Assembly (NCBI GenBank): GCA_017640605.1 | Contig: JAEPQH010000022.1 | Span: 1-61,268, forward strand | DNA from: Balneolaceae bacterium | Lineage (GTDB): Bacteria > Bacteroidota > Rhodothermia > Balneolales > Balneolaceae | Direction: 5' to 3' | DNA length: 61,268 bases | Shown: piece after piece, positions 47,532-55,842 of the stretch | Layout of the letters: each line of letters starts with the position of its first letter | Position numbering within the stretch: the stretch's first letter is position 1 | Notes under the pieces: generated by a model | Told to the model about the DNA's origin: nothing | The model's input: only the letters and a program-made list of their open reading frames with translations | Databases searched by the model: none | Translations under genes and position numbers: made by a program

Positions 47532-48614
47532 TCATTTTATTTCAAACCGATTGTTCTTCATATCGATCGTTAACTGTTGATGAGCCGTTCCAATGATTAG
47601 GTCAATCATTTCTTCGTCTAATTTGAGATTGAAGCCTTCCATATAGTCAGCCACTCCTAATTCGAATTCAGAATTTTGTATGGCTATTGGAACCGTGTAA
47701 AGATTGTAGCCATAATCCCCATACTTCTTTTCTTCCTTTTTCGAATAATGATCTTTGTAAAACTCGTAATTCAAAATATCAACGGGAGAACCTGTATCAA
47801 TTACGGTGGTTAACGATGTGTTTGCTAATTGCAGAACGGTAATAGCTTTAGAATCAAAAAATAGAAATGGTTGAGGGTTATCCATTACAAGCACTTCATT
47901 TGAAAATGTGATTTCACCTTTCGTCCAGTCAAATCTTACATAGTCGACCAACCCAATTAAAACATCCAATCCCATGAAAACGTCATACTGTTGCTGGGAT
48001 TGAAATTGCCCGTCATCGTCTACCGAGATAGTAAATTCGCCTCTTAAGTTATTTAATTCAAGGTTTCCGAAATTTAAACGCTCGATAATGGTAGGGCTGT
48101 TAGTAGAAACCCTTCTGAAGGCCGGCATATAAGAAGTACCGGTAATGGAAGTGTCTGTTGGCAGATTATATTTTTCTACGAGCTTTTTGGAGATCGAAAT
48201 TCCGTGACCACCAGTATCTAAAACCACATTAAGCGTGTCATCTCCAATAGTAGCTTTAAATAGATTTCGATCTAGGGGCAGAGTTACTGACTGCGCACCA
48301 TTAAACTGAACCGTACTTTTAGGAAAGTTTTTGTAGAAATCATCACCCCAAGTTTTTGGAATAGAATCAAGTATGTTAGAGGTTCGATTCGCATAAAGAT
48401 ATGCATTCGTAAAAAACTGATTCTTGGGTGGTTTAATTTTTTGTTCGGCCAATGTATTAAATGTCGTTTCGTAATCACCGTTAGCATAAGCGACAAACCA
48501 GCTTGGTCCGTTTCCTTCCTGATTAGATAAATATAGATCTTGGACTACACGTTGTGCGGAGGCATTAATACCAAACAGGCATATAAATAGAGTTGCGAAA
48601 AAACGATTCATCAT
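47532..48614 (-). CDS. retropepsin-like aspartyl protease, exported
   Basis: A 360-residue protein with signal peptide (FFATLFICLFGINASAQ). It has two Asp-Thr-Gly sites: VVLDTGGHGIS (about 158-168) and TVIDTGSPVDIL (about 268-279), each within a beta-rich lobe, as in pepsin-like or tandem retropepsin folds. Bacterial members of this family are usually poorly characterised periplasmic proteases. The first and second codons are both ATG (48614 and 48611). It is followed on the minus strand by a small membrane protein after 145 bp. Confidence 0.78.
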   Translation of the reverse strand: MMNRFFATLFICLFGINASAQRVVQDLYLSNQEGNGPSWFVAYANGDYETTFNTLAEQKIKPPKNQFFTNAYLYANRTSNILDSIPKTWGDDFYKNFPKSTVQFNGAQSVTLPLDRNLFKATIGDDTLNVVLDTGGHGISISKKLVEKYNLPTDTSITGTSYMPAFRRVSTNSPTIIERLNFGNLELNNLRGEFTISVDDDGQFQSQQQYDVFMGLDVLIGLVDYVRFDWTKGEITFSNEVLVMDNPQPFLFFDSKAITVLQLANTSLTTVIDTGSPVDILNYEFYKDHYSKKEEKKYGDYGYNLYTVPIAIQNSEFELGVADYMEGFNLKLDEEMIDLIIGTAHQQLTIDMKNNRFEIK

Positions 48615-48949
48615 ACATTTCTTTTATTAAGTAAGAATATGATGAACGCGATTCATTATATCCCTAATTCGTTATTAAGATATACTATTCAAATAATTCG
48701 GAGATAATACAAACAGCGAAGTTAGTGTAAAAGCGCGATAATCATTTCATAATCTGAAAAAGCAAAATCTTGAAAGTGTTAATCTAAGTAACATCAAGAA
48801 ATTCTGATCTTCTGTTGTAGTAGAAGTTCAAGGGTGGAATTACGAAGAAAGATGTATCGGAACGAGTTGAGTACTAAAGTAACTAATAAAGTGTTTACCT
48901 GATTTTTAAATAGAAATCTTTAATAACCGACCTCTCTAATGTTAAGTAG
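48615..48949. other. intergenic region upstream of the protease gene
   Basis: 335 bases without a convincing gene. It is AT-rich and should hold the protease promoter (minus strand) and the end of the exported-protein operon. I see no strong hairpin, repeat or consensus promoter. Confidence 0.5.
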
Positions 48950-50053
48950 TTACTGGATACTAAAGGGGATTTTAAGATCAGAAATACTTTTCTGGGTTTT
49001 TTCTTTTCCGAAAGTATCCATCAGTCCATGTAGGTTATTGCCGGTTATATCTTCCAAATTTCGATCAATTGTTATTATATAATCGCCGGTTACCCAATTC
49101 TCTTCTGGGATAAAATAAGCGCTATGTTCATGATCTGAAAAGTCCCAAAATCCGCAAATGCTGGTTTCATCCTTTTTAGAAATTCGAATCATTGACCGAA
49201 TAAGTGCATGATCCATCATTCGGTCAAAATGTATCTCTAAGGGTAATTTACTATTAGCCTCCGGTTCAAGGATTGTCCAATCATTGTAGTTGATTTTATC
49301 ACGATAGGCGTGTACTGCTTCGATTTTCTTTATTGTATTTACAGATAGTTTCTGCCCATATACATCTTGCCAACTTGCTGAAATCGTTAATTTATAATTA
49401 TTTCCTTCTAGCAGTGGAGGGCCAAGTTCACTATGGGTTGATACTCCCTGTTTTATTCTACCCGGATCGAATAAAAGTGTAAGTCGTTTCCCGTTTGCGC
49501 TCCAGAGCTCGTCCTTGAATTCCATAAAGGCATTTGAATCAACATCTCCTTCGGCATTCGTTAGTTGAATAAAAGTATTAGCATATCCCTTTTCCATGGG
49601 ATTGTTGAAATATATATAGAATCGTAAAAGATTCTCTGGCAAAAACTCGCCAGTAGGGTAGATATTCAATACTTCAGGAGAAGTTACGATTTGATTTTCC
49701 CCAATTATGAAAGATTGTATAAGAAATTCTTCCGTCGCCAGACTACTTCTATATTTGACAGTATATGAGATGCCTAAATCGAAAGGATAGATAGGGGAAA
49801 AGGAAAGAGCGTTGCCATTTAGACTATATGTTCCTTGTATAGCAAGTTCCAAATGCGCGTTGTGATCATGATTTACATATACTTGAAAAAATCGCTCTGG
49901 ATGAGTTTTAACATTCTCGGGCAGAAGTTCAGAAAGTTCAAGAGAAACACTACCGTCAGGCTCGGTTGGTGTAAGTAGAGCTGAATTAGTTTGGGAAGCT
50001 AAATTCTGCGATAAGATCATCAGCATTATCGAATATATGAAGGTTCGTGCCAT
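48950..50053 (-). CDS. exported protein with Ig-like domains
   Basis: A 367-residue protein with a signal peptide (residues 1-20, MLMILSQNLASQ). The rest is made of beta-rich repeats with the pattern of bacterial Ig-like/Big_5 folds: LSFSPIYPFDLGISYTVKYR and GNNYKLTISASW, and a late ITIDRNLEDITGNNLHGL that resembles the Big_5 ending. It starts eight bases after the propeller-like gene upstream, so the two are translated from one message. Function unknown. Confidence 0.6.
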   Translation of the reverse strand: MARTFIYSIMLMILSQNLASQTNSALLTPTEPDGSVSLELSELLPENVKTHPERFFQVYVNHDHNAHLELAIQGTYSLNGNALSFSPIYPFDLGISYTVKYRSSLATEEFLIQSFIIGENQIVTSPEVLNIYPTGEFLPENLLRFYIYFNNPMEKGYANTFIQLTNAEGDVDSNAFMEFKDELWSANGKRLTLLFDPGRIKQGVSTHSELGPPLLEGNNYKLTISASWQDVYGQKLSVNTIKKIEAVHAYRDKINYNDWTILEPEANSKLPLEIHFDRMMDHALIRSMIRISKKDETSICGFWDFSDHEHSAYFIPEENWVTGDYIITIDRNLEDITGNNLHGLMDTFGKEKTQKSISDLKIPFSIQ

Positions 50054-50061
50054 CCTCTTAG

Positions 50062-51270
50062 CTAATTACTGCTGGGAGTGGGGATATCGAATTCACCAAC
50101 TATATTATGCATTTTGAAAGGCATCTTGGTATTAAAGGTTACTAAGTCCAGACTACCTGTTTCAATATCTCTGTTTAAAGAAACAAATTGATGATCATTT
50201 AGTAGATCGATGCGTAAAGAAGCTCCCGTAAACATGATTGATTGTCCCATTGGGCCATAAGGAATGATAGGTCCCAGATCTAGTTTTGGACCTCGTTCAA
50301 AATCTTCCTTTGATACTACTTTGGCATTGTGAAGTCCTTTAACGGGAATAACTCTGGGACTTCTGCTATTATTGGTTACAAATAACATTTCTTCGCCCTC
50401 TAATTTAAATGGTACTATGTCTATCGGTTGACCATTACCCATATCGCCAATGGTTCTGGCTTTAACTTTGGTATTATGTGTAATATCCTCTAGCGGAATT
50501 AAAACCAACGGGCTACAAGTGTAAGCCGCCACAAGTTGGTCGCGACCATTAATATTTTTAATAACCATCGACCGTATAGGAGCGCGAGACTCGTATTGAT
50601 CGTGGGCGATATGATACATTTCTACACTGCTTATGCTTTCTTCCCCTTCGAAAGGATAGGGTAATCTTCTAAGTACAGAATTAAAGTCTTCATTGCTTAA
50701 GCCTGCCACAATCAGTTCGCCTTTGTAGAATTCCATATCAACTACAGTAAGTATTCGTAACGATTGCTTAGATTTAGCGATATCTTTTTTTGTAGGAGGA
50801 GAGCCCATACTTCCCCTTAATGCTAGTTTATGACTACTGTGGGGAACGCTCAAAAGAGATTGAGATGTAAACTCTACCTTCGATAAATCAATAGTATGAA
50901 TGTTATTTTCAGCATCAACCTTTAATAGTGCTGGTAAAGCATTATCACCATGTCCCCGGGTAACTGATATAAAAACTTCCCGGCTTGTGGGGTGTACAGC
51001 AATATCATTAATCTGTATTTGATCTTGCAAAGTACCCAATATGGCTGCTACCTGGGCATCAACGTTATATATGTTAATTTCGAAGGTCTCCGATGGAGTA
51101 ATCTCCGAAGTAAAATTAAATGCTAGTACTGCCCCAGATACATTATCTCCAGCAAATAAAATACCATCGCTATTAAAATGAAGTTTGCCAAGGGATTGGA
51201 TGTCTTGTGCATTTGAACTAGTAGATGTGATCATGGCTAAAAAAAGGATGATTAATAATTTAAAGTTCAT
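50062..51270 (-). CDS. exported beta-propeller-like protein
   Basis: A 402-residue protein with a signal peptide (MNFKLLIILFLAMITSTSSN). It contains repeated strands of the form GKLHFNSDGILFAGD, INDIAVHPTSREVFISV, and FYKGELIVAGLSNEDF, which resemble the blades of a six- or seven-bladed propeller (NHL/WD-like). Two-gene organisation with the Ig-like protein suggests they act together at the cell surface. I do not recognise the specific family. Confidence 0.55.
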   Translation of the reverse strand: MNFKLLIILFLAMITSTSSNAQDIQSLGKLHFNSDGILFAGDNVSGAVLAFNFTSEITPSETFEINIYNVDAQVAAILGTLQDQIQINDIAVHPTSREVFISVTRGHGDNALPALLKVDAENNIHTIDLSKVEFTSQSLLSVPHSSHKLALRGSMGSPPTKKDIAKSKQSLRILTVVDMEFYKGELIVAGLSNEDFNSVLRRLPYPFEGEESISSVEMYHIAHDQYESRAPIRSMVIKNINGRDQLVAAYTCSPLVLIPLEDITHNTKVKARTIGDMGNGQPIDIVPFKLEGEEMLFVTNNSRSPRVIPVKGLHNAKVVSKEDFERGPKLDLGPIIPYGPMGQSIMFTGASLRIDLLNDHQFVSLNRDIETGSLDLVTFNTKMPFKMHNIVGEFDIPTPSSN

Positions 51271-51391
51271 GTTTAAAGTGGTTTTAGAATAATGGATTAG
51301 ATTTAATCAGTCATACCAAAGCGATAATTGTTAACAGTTTTGCTTGGTAGTGAACTTAAAATGCGCGAATGGTTTAAGTAGGAAATTCAGT

Positions 51392-52150
51392 TTAACGTTT
51401 ATGTTCTGGGCTGGCCATTCCTGTAGTACAACCAGCATCCCATTCATCCGGCAAGTTTCCGTAGGCTGGAACTCCTCCCTGATTTTTTAGCATTCGGGCC
51501 AGATGTAAACAGTTCCATACTAAAAAGGTTGTATTTCGATTAGTGAAATCGTTTTGAGGTCCGCCGGAGCCTTCATCCATATAAGAAGGTCCAGGGCCAG
51601 CTTCGCCCATCCAACCCGCATCAGCTTGTGGGGGGATGGTGTAACCAATGTGGGATAAAGAGAATAGAATATTCATCGCACAATGTTTTACTCCATCTTC
51701 GTTTCCGGTAATTAGAGTTGCACCAACCTTACCATAATCCCGATACTGGCCTTTAGAATTGAATTGATGAGTGTACCCGTACATTCTTTCAAGAGTTCTA
51801 TTAGCTACGGATGATTTTTCACCAAGCCATACAGAAGTACAAAAGATGAGGATATCACAGGCATCGACTTCTTTTTGGATGATAGGCCAATCGTCCTTAT
51901 CCCATTCTGGGGTTTCGGACATATCAAGTCCCAGTCCTGCCGGAATATCATAATCAACGGGGCGAATGATTTTACTCGATGCTCCCACCGATTCAAAAAT
52001 TGCCTGTGCTTTTTTGATCAGTCCTTCGGTGTGGGAAAGAACGGGGGTTCTGTTTAATGTGCAGTTTAAAAATAAAACATTTAGGTCATCGTATTTTTCT
52101 GGTGGATTTGTACAATGTTTTTCTGTTTTTTTATCAAATTGTTTTGACAT
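51392..52150 (-). CDS. flavodoxin-family NAD(P)H-dependent oxidoreductase
   Basis: A 252-residue flavodoxin-like protein. The N-terminal VLFLNCTLNRTP binds FMN phosphate, followed by ILIFCTSVWLGEKSSVANRTLERMYGY and GATLITGNEDG. It probably reduces quinones or related electrophiles using FMN and NAD(P)H. It is grouped with a broken membrane gene and the HxlR regulator, a common setting for HxlR-controlled electrophile-response oxidoreductases. Confidence 0.85.
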   Translation of the reverse strand: MSKQFDKKTEKHCTNPPEKYDDLNVLFLNCTLNRTPVLSHTEGLIKKAQAIFESVGASSKIIRPVDYDIPAGLGLDMSETPEWDKDDWPIIQKEVDACDILIFCTSVWLGEKSSVANRTLERMYGYTHQFNSKGQYRDYGKVGATLITGNEDGVKHCAMNILFSLSHIGYTIPPQADAGWMGEAGPGPSYMDEGSGGPQNDFTNRNTTFLVWNCLHLARMLKNQGGVPAYGNLPDEWDAGCTTGMASPEHKR

Positions 52151-52227
52151 TATAAATATGTTAGTTATTAATAATTAATCGTTTATATTATTTCATTGTG
52201 GGTGAATAATGATGATTTGAATCAAAG

Positions 52228-52650
52228 CTAATCGTTGAGCAACTGTTTATTTTTTGAAATACGATAAACAGTTACAAAGGCCCAGATTTCAAGCGCAACG
52301 ATAACCAAGTGCATTCCGATGTCTATAAACATAGGTCCGGCGTTTGCATAGGGAAAACTTGGATCAATAAATGTTTCCTGACCTTACCGGAAAATGCTTA
52401 AGGTCAAAACCACGAGAAATTGATTTGGGTTTTGAGTAACCAAAACAAACACAGTTGCAGCTATCATGGCCACTAAACGCCCTGCAGTTGTATAGATAAT
52501 ATTTAAATCAGGGGCACCATCAATAGTAATTCCGGAGTCTAGTAACATTTGATGGTCGAAATAAAACATGTAAACTTGCGGAACCATAAAAAGGATAAGC
52601 ATCATCATCAGAATGTTTATCCAAATGGGAATGGGAGAATCTTTCAACAT
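52228..52650 (-). pseudogene. four-helix membrane protein interrupted by one in-frame stop
   Basis: From ATG 52650 the frame reads 88 codons (MLKDSPIPIWINILMMM onward) to a TAA at 52384-52386. It then stays open without a shift for another 51 codons to TAG 52228. The second part continues sensibly (GQETFIDPSFPYAN, then a hydrophobic helix LVIVALEIWAFV and a basic tail). Together they make a 140-codon protein with about four membrane helices. A single base change (for example GAA to TAA) would explain the stop. Either a recent nonsense mutation or a sequencing error; family unknown. Confidence 0.75.
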
Positions 52651-52687
52651 AAAAGAGTTCGCTATTTGATTACGAATTAACTTAATT

Positions 52688-52725
52688 AGTTACTTGTAGT
52701 AACTATCTTTTGTTACTTTAAGTAA
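52688..52725. promoter_or_regulatory. two palindromic operators between the divergent membrane and hxlR genes
   Basis: AGTTACTTGTAGTAACT (52688-52704) is a perfect inverted repeat with a 3-base centre. TTACTTTAAGTAA (52713-52725) is a second perfect palindrome with the same TTACT half-site. Centres lie 23 bp apart, about two helical turns. They sit in the divergent promoter region and are probably bound by the HxlR protein encoded 75 bp to the right. Confidence 0.6.
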
Positions 52726-52799
52726 TTATTGCGCTAAATGGTATAATGGAGCTTAAAAAGTGGTTACCATAAGGTTACAAATATGAAAACAATCCAGCT

Positions 52800-53114
52800 A
52801 TGGACATTAGTGAGTGCCCGTTAACAGCGGCTATAAAGGTAGTGGGAGGCAAATGGAAGCCCATAATTATTTTGAATCTGAGCAAGTCACCCAAGCGATT
52901 TGGACAACTAGACTATTCCATACCGGATATTTCTAGGAAAGTGCTGACAACGCATTTAAATGAGTTAGTGGAGGATAAGCTAATAACCCGTCATTCCTAT
53001 GCTGAGAGCCCGCCTAGAGTAGAGTATCAGCTCACTGAAAGAGCAATAGAACTGGTCCCGATTTTTGAACAATTGGCAGACTGGGGGAGGGAGTTAACTA
53101 AGAAACAGGCCTAA
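52800..53114 (+). CDS. HxlR-family transcriptional regulator
   Basis: A 104-residue winged-helix regulator: ECPLTAAIKVVGGKWKPIIIL at the N-terminus with a Cys at position 6 that in many HxlR proteins senses electrophiles or redox stress, followed by RFGQLDYSIPDISRKVLTTHL and the wing. It is divergent from the broken membrane gene and the oxidoreductase, which it probably controls through the palindromes at 52688-52725. It converges on uvrB and overlaps its stop by four bases. Confidence 0.88.
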   Translation: MDISECPLTAAIKVVGGKWKPIIILNLSKSPKRFGQLDYSIPDISRKVLTTHLNELVEDKLITRHSYAESPPRVEYQLTERAIELVPIFEQLADWGRELTKKQA

Positions 53115-55165
53115 AGCTCTTTCTCCAACTTCCCGATTTGATCGCGGATTCTTGCGGCCTCTTCAAACTCCATATTTTTCGCGGCGTTTACCATAGTAGC
53201 TCGCAGATGGTCGATGAGTTTTTCTTTGCTTTCGAAGGTGACTTCATTCATAGCCGGAGAAGCTTTATAGGCAATGCCGTCTTCCGCAACTTTGATGGAC
53301 TCCAGATAATCTTGTTCGGCCAGTTTCTCTGCCTCAGCGCTGTAATCGAATTTGTCTTTACTGATAAGCGCGGGATCTACCAACGGTTTAAGTTCTTTGG
53401 TTACCGTTTGCGGAGTAATGCCATGTTTCTCATTATACTCTGCCTGAATTTTTCGTCGGCGCTCGGTTTCATCGATTACTTTTTTCATAGAGTCAGTAAT
53501 CTTATCCGCATACATAATGGCCTTTCCTTGTACATTTCTTGCGGCACGACCCACAATCTGAAATAAGGAAGTTTCTGATCGTAGGAAACCTTCTTTGTCG
53601 GCGTCCATAATTGCAACCAAACTCAGTTCAGGGATATCAATTCCCTCACGCAATAGATTGATTCCAACCAACACATCAAAATCCCCACGACGGTATTTGT
53701 ACAGCACTTCGATACGCTCCAACGCATCCAATTCGCTGTGCATGTAAGCAGCAGATACCCCCACATTTTTAAGATATTCACTGAGTTCTTCCGAAAGTCG
53801 TTTGGTAAGCGTAATTACCAATACACGTTCTTTCTTTTCAACTCGTTTTCGGATTTCCTCCATCAAATCATCCACCTGATTCGCAAGTGGACGAACTTCC
53901 AGTTCGGGCTCCATCAAGCCGGTTGGACGAATAATCTGCTCGGCATACACACCGCCACTCTGCTCCAGCTCATAATCACCCGGCGTGGCACTAACAAAAA
54001 TGGTTTGGTTTACAATTTCCTCCCATTCGTCAAAAGTAAGCGGACGGTTATCCATGGCGGATGGAAGTCGAAAACCATGATCCACCAATTGAACTTTTCG
54101 GGATCGATCACCGCCGTACATGGCTGAAATTTGTGGGATGGTTTGATGGCTTTCATCCACCACACAGAGGAAATCATCAGGAAAATAATCGAGCAGACAA
54201 AACGGTCGTTCACCCGGTTTTCTGGCGGATAAGTAACGGCTGTAATTTTCGATACCGGAGCAGTATCCAATTTCCTGTATCATTTCGAGATCGAACAATG
54301 TGCGCTGCTCTAAGCGTTTAGCTTCTAAAAACTTTTCTTCATCAATCAACACTTTGGTTCGCCATTGAAGCTCTTCGCGTATTTGTTTGATGGAATCTTC
54401 AAGCCGGGATTTGGTAGTTACATAATGGGAGGCAGGATAGATTTTAAACTCCTGAACTTCTTCAATGATATTTCCGGTATTTACATCAAACAGCTGAAGC
54501 TTCTCAATTTCATCGCCCCATTGAGTGATACGCAGGCCTTCATCAGAATACGCCGGATACACATCGGTAACATCGCCACGAACCCGAAACACTCCGCGTT
54601 TGAATTCATGGTCGTTACGTGTATAGTGCAAATCCACCATATCGTACAAGAGTTTTCTACGTGGGATTTCCATCCCGGTACGTAAGGAAACAATCAATTT
54701 TGCATATTCACTGGGTGAGCCAATGCCGTAAATACAACTCACCGATGAAACGATCACCACATCCCGACGACCGGAAAGCAATGAACTTGTTGCTCGTAAT
54801 CTAAGTCGCTGAATTTCTTCGTTGATGGATAAATCTTTTTCGATGTATTTATCCTGCGCAGAGATGTAGGCTTCCGGCTGATAGTAATCGTAGTAAGAAA
54901 TAAAGAATTCAACGCGATTATCTGGGAAGAAATCACTTAACTCACGGAAAAGCTGTGCAGCCAGGGTTTTGTTATGACTCATCACCAAAGTAGGTCGTTG
55001 CACATTTTCGATGACACTGGCGATAGTCCGTGTTTTACCTGAGCCCGTTATTCCAAGCAAAGTCTGAAAACGATCTCCTGCTTCCACGCCTTCGGTTAAA
55101 TCTGCGATGGCTGTGGGTTGATCGCCGGCTGGAGAGAAAGGAGACTGAAGTTTGAAATCGGACAT
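53111..55165 (-). CDS. uvrB: excinuclease ABC subunit B
   Basis: Damage-verification helicase of nucleotide excision repair. The 684-residue protein has Walker A GITGSGKT, the beta-hairpin region (YYDYYQPEAYI), helicase motifs (LLDYFPDDFLCVVDESH, VGINLLREGIDIPE, QIVGRAARN) and the C-terminal UVR domain (KEKLIDHLRATMVNAAKNME) that contacts UvrC. Complete and unremarkable. uvrA and uvrC are not in the window. Confidence 0.97.
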   Translation of the reverse strand: MSDFKLQSPFSPAGDQPTAIADLTEGVEAGDRFQTLLGITGSGKTRTIASVIENVQRPTLVMSHNKTLAAQLFRELSDFFPDNRVEFFISYYDYYQPEAYISAQDKYIEKDLSINEEIQRLRLRATSSLLSGRRDVVIVSSVSCIYGIGSPSEYAKLIVSLRTGMEIPRRKLLYDMVDLHYTRNDHEFKRGVFRVRGDVTDVYPAYSDEGLRITQWGDEIEKLQLFDVNTGNIIEEVQEFKIYPASHYVTTKSRLEDSIKQIREELQWRTKVLIDEEKFLEAKRLEQRTLFDLEMIQEIGYCSGIENYSRYLSARKPGERPFCLLDYFPDDFLCVVDESHQTIPQISAMYGGDRSRKVQLVDHGFRLPSAMDNRPLTFDEWEEIVNQTIFVSATPGDYELEQSGGVYAEQIIRPTGLMEPELEVRPLANQVDDLMEEIRKRVEKKERVLVITLTKRLSEELSEYLKNVGVSAAYMHSELDALERIEVLYKYRRGDFDVLVGINLLREGIDIPELSLVAIMDADKEGFLRSETSLFQIVGRAARNVQGKAIMYADKITDSMKKVIDETERRRKIQAEYNEKHGITPQTVTKELKPLVDPALISKDKFDYSAEAEKLAEQDYLESIKVAEDGIAYKASPAMNEVTFESKEKLIDHLRATMVNAAKNMEFEEAARIRDQIGKLEKEL

Positions 55166-55296
55166 AAATTAATTCTATGAGGAGTGATTTTTGATCAATC
55201 GGAAAGATACTGCTTTTGCAGCATGCTTTTGAATTGAATTAAAACCGAAAAGTGTGGGGGGATAGTTCGGAATAAAAATATGGGGCAAATAAATGA

Positions 55297-55333
55297 CCTC
55301 ACCCTGTCCCTCTCCTGCGGCAGGAGAGGGGAC
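55297..55333. repeat. left inverted repeat of the DUF559 cassette
   Basis: A 37-bp element starting CCTCACCCTGTCCCTCTCC and ending AGAGGGGAC. Its inner part is itself a palindrome: CCCTCTCCTGC and GCAGGAGAGGG pair perfectly around one base. It is the inverted partner of the element at 55801-55838. Confidence 0.85.
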
Positions 55334-55440
55334 TCATTTAGTAAAATTGTGCCAGAATCAACGAAAGTAATTTTACTATGTAAGGAGTTGTGTTGAAAAG
55401 GATCATACTGTTTAAAAGTAATTGATCAAATCAGAAGTAA

Positions 55441-55800
55441 ATGAGTATTAAAAACCCATATTCAACGAAGGAGTTTAGAAGGAAGCTTCGTCAAAAAAGC
55501 ACAATTCCTGAGCGTGCTTTGTGGCAGGAACTACGAAATAGGAAGTTTAATGGGCTTAAATTTAAAAGACAGTTTGGTGTAGGGCCTTATGTGCTGGATT
55601 TCTATTGCCCTGAAAAGAATTTTTGTATAGAACTTGATGGGTCAATCCATGATCAACCAGAACAAATCGTTCATGACTTAAACAGAGATAAATTTCTAAA
55701 TAGAAACGGAATTAAGGTGCTTAGAATCAAAAATAAGATAATAATGGAGGAGCTTGATTTCGCTTTAGCGTTAATATCTAACGAAATTTCTGATATTTAA
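55441..55800 (+). CDS. DUF559 endonuclease-like protein inside a repeat-bounded cassette
   Basis: A 119-residue protein of the DUF559 family, a restriction-endonuclease-like fold related to Vsr. The core shows KFKRQFGVGPYVLDFYCPEK with Asp in a PD-(D/E)xK-like arrangement, then IELDGSIHDQPEQ and the C-terminal NGIKVLRIKN. Activity is inferred from the fold. The gene alone is bracketed by inverted repeats (55297-55333 and 55801-55838), the right one beginning directly after its stop. The unit lies between uvrB and a T9SS nuclease gene and looks inserted. Start ATG 55441. Confidence 0.88.
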   Translation: MSIKNPYSTKEFRRKLRQKSTIPERALWQELRNRKFNGLKFKRQFGVGPYVLDFYCPEKNFCIELDGSIHDQPEQIVHDLNRDKFLNRNGIKVLRIKNKIIMEELDFALALISNEISDI

Positions 55801-55838
55801 GTCCCCTCTACTTACCAAGGAGAGGGACAGGGGTGAGG
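55801..55838. repeat. right inverted repeat of the DUF559 cassette
   Basis: A 38-bp element starting GTCCCCTCTAC directly after the DUF559 stop and ending GGACAGGGGTGAGG. Its reverse complement matches the left element over CCTCACC, CTGTCCCTCTCCT and AGAGGGGAC, with a different centre. Its own GTCCC-CTCT / AGAGGGAC arms also form a hairpin, which may terminate transcription. Confidence 0.85.
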
Positions 55839-55842
55839 TAAC

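Noticed and set aside
55441-55800. Vsr mismatch endonuclease linked to the methyltransferase at 35294
   Set aside because: The sequence fits DUF559 rather than Vsr, and the gene is 20 kb away inside its own repeat-bounded unit.
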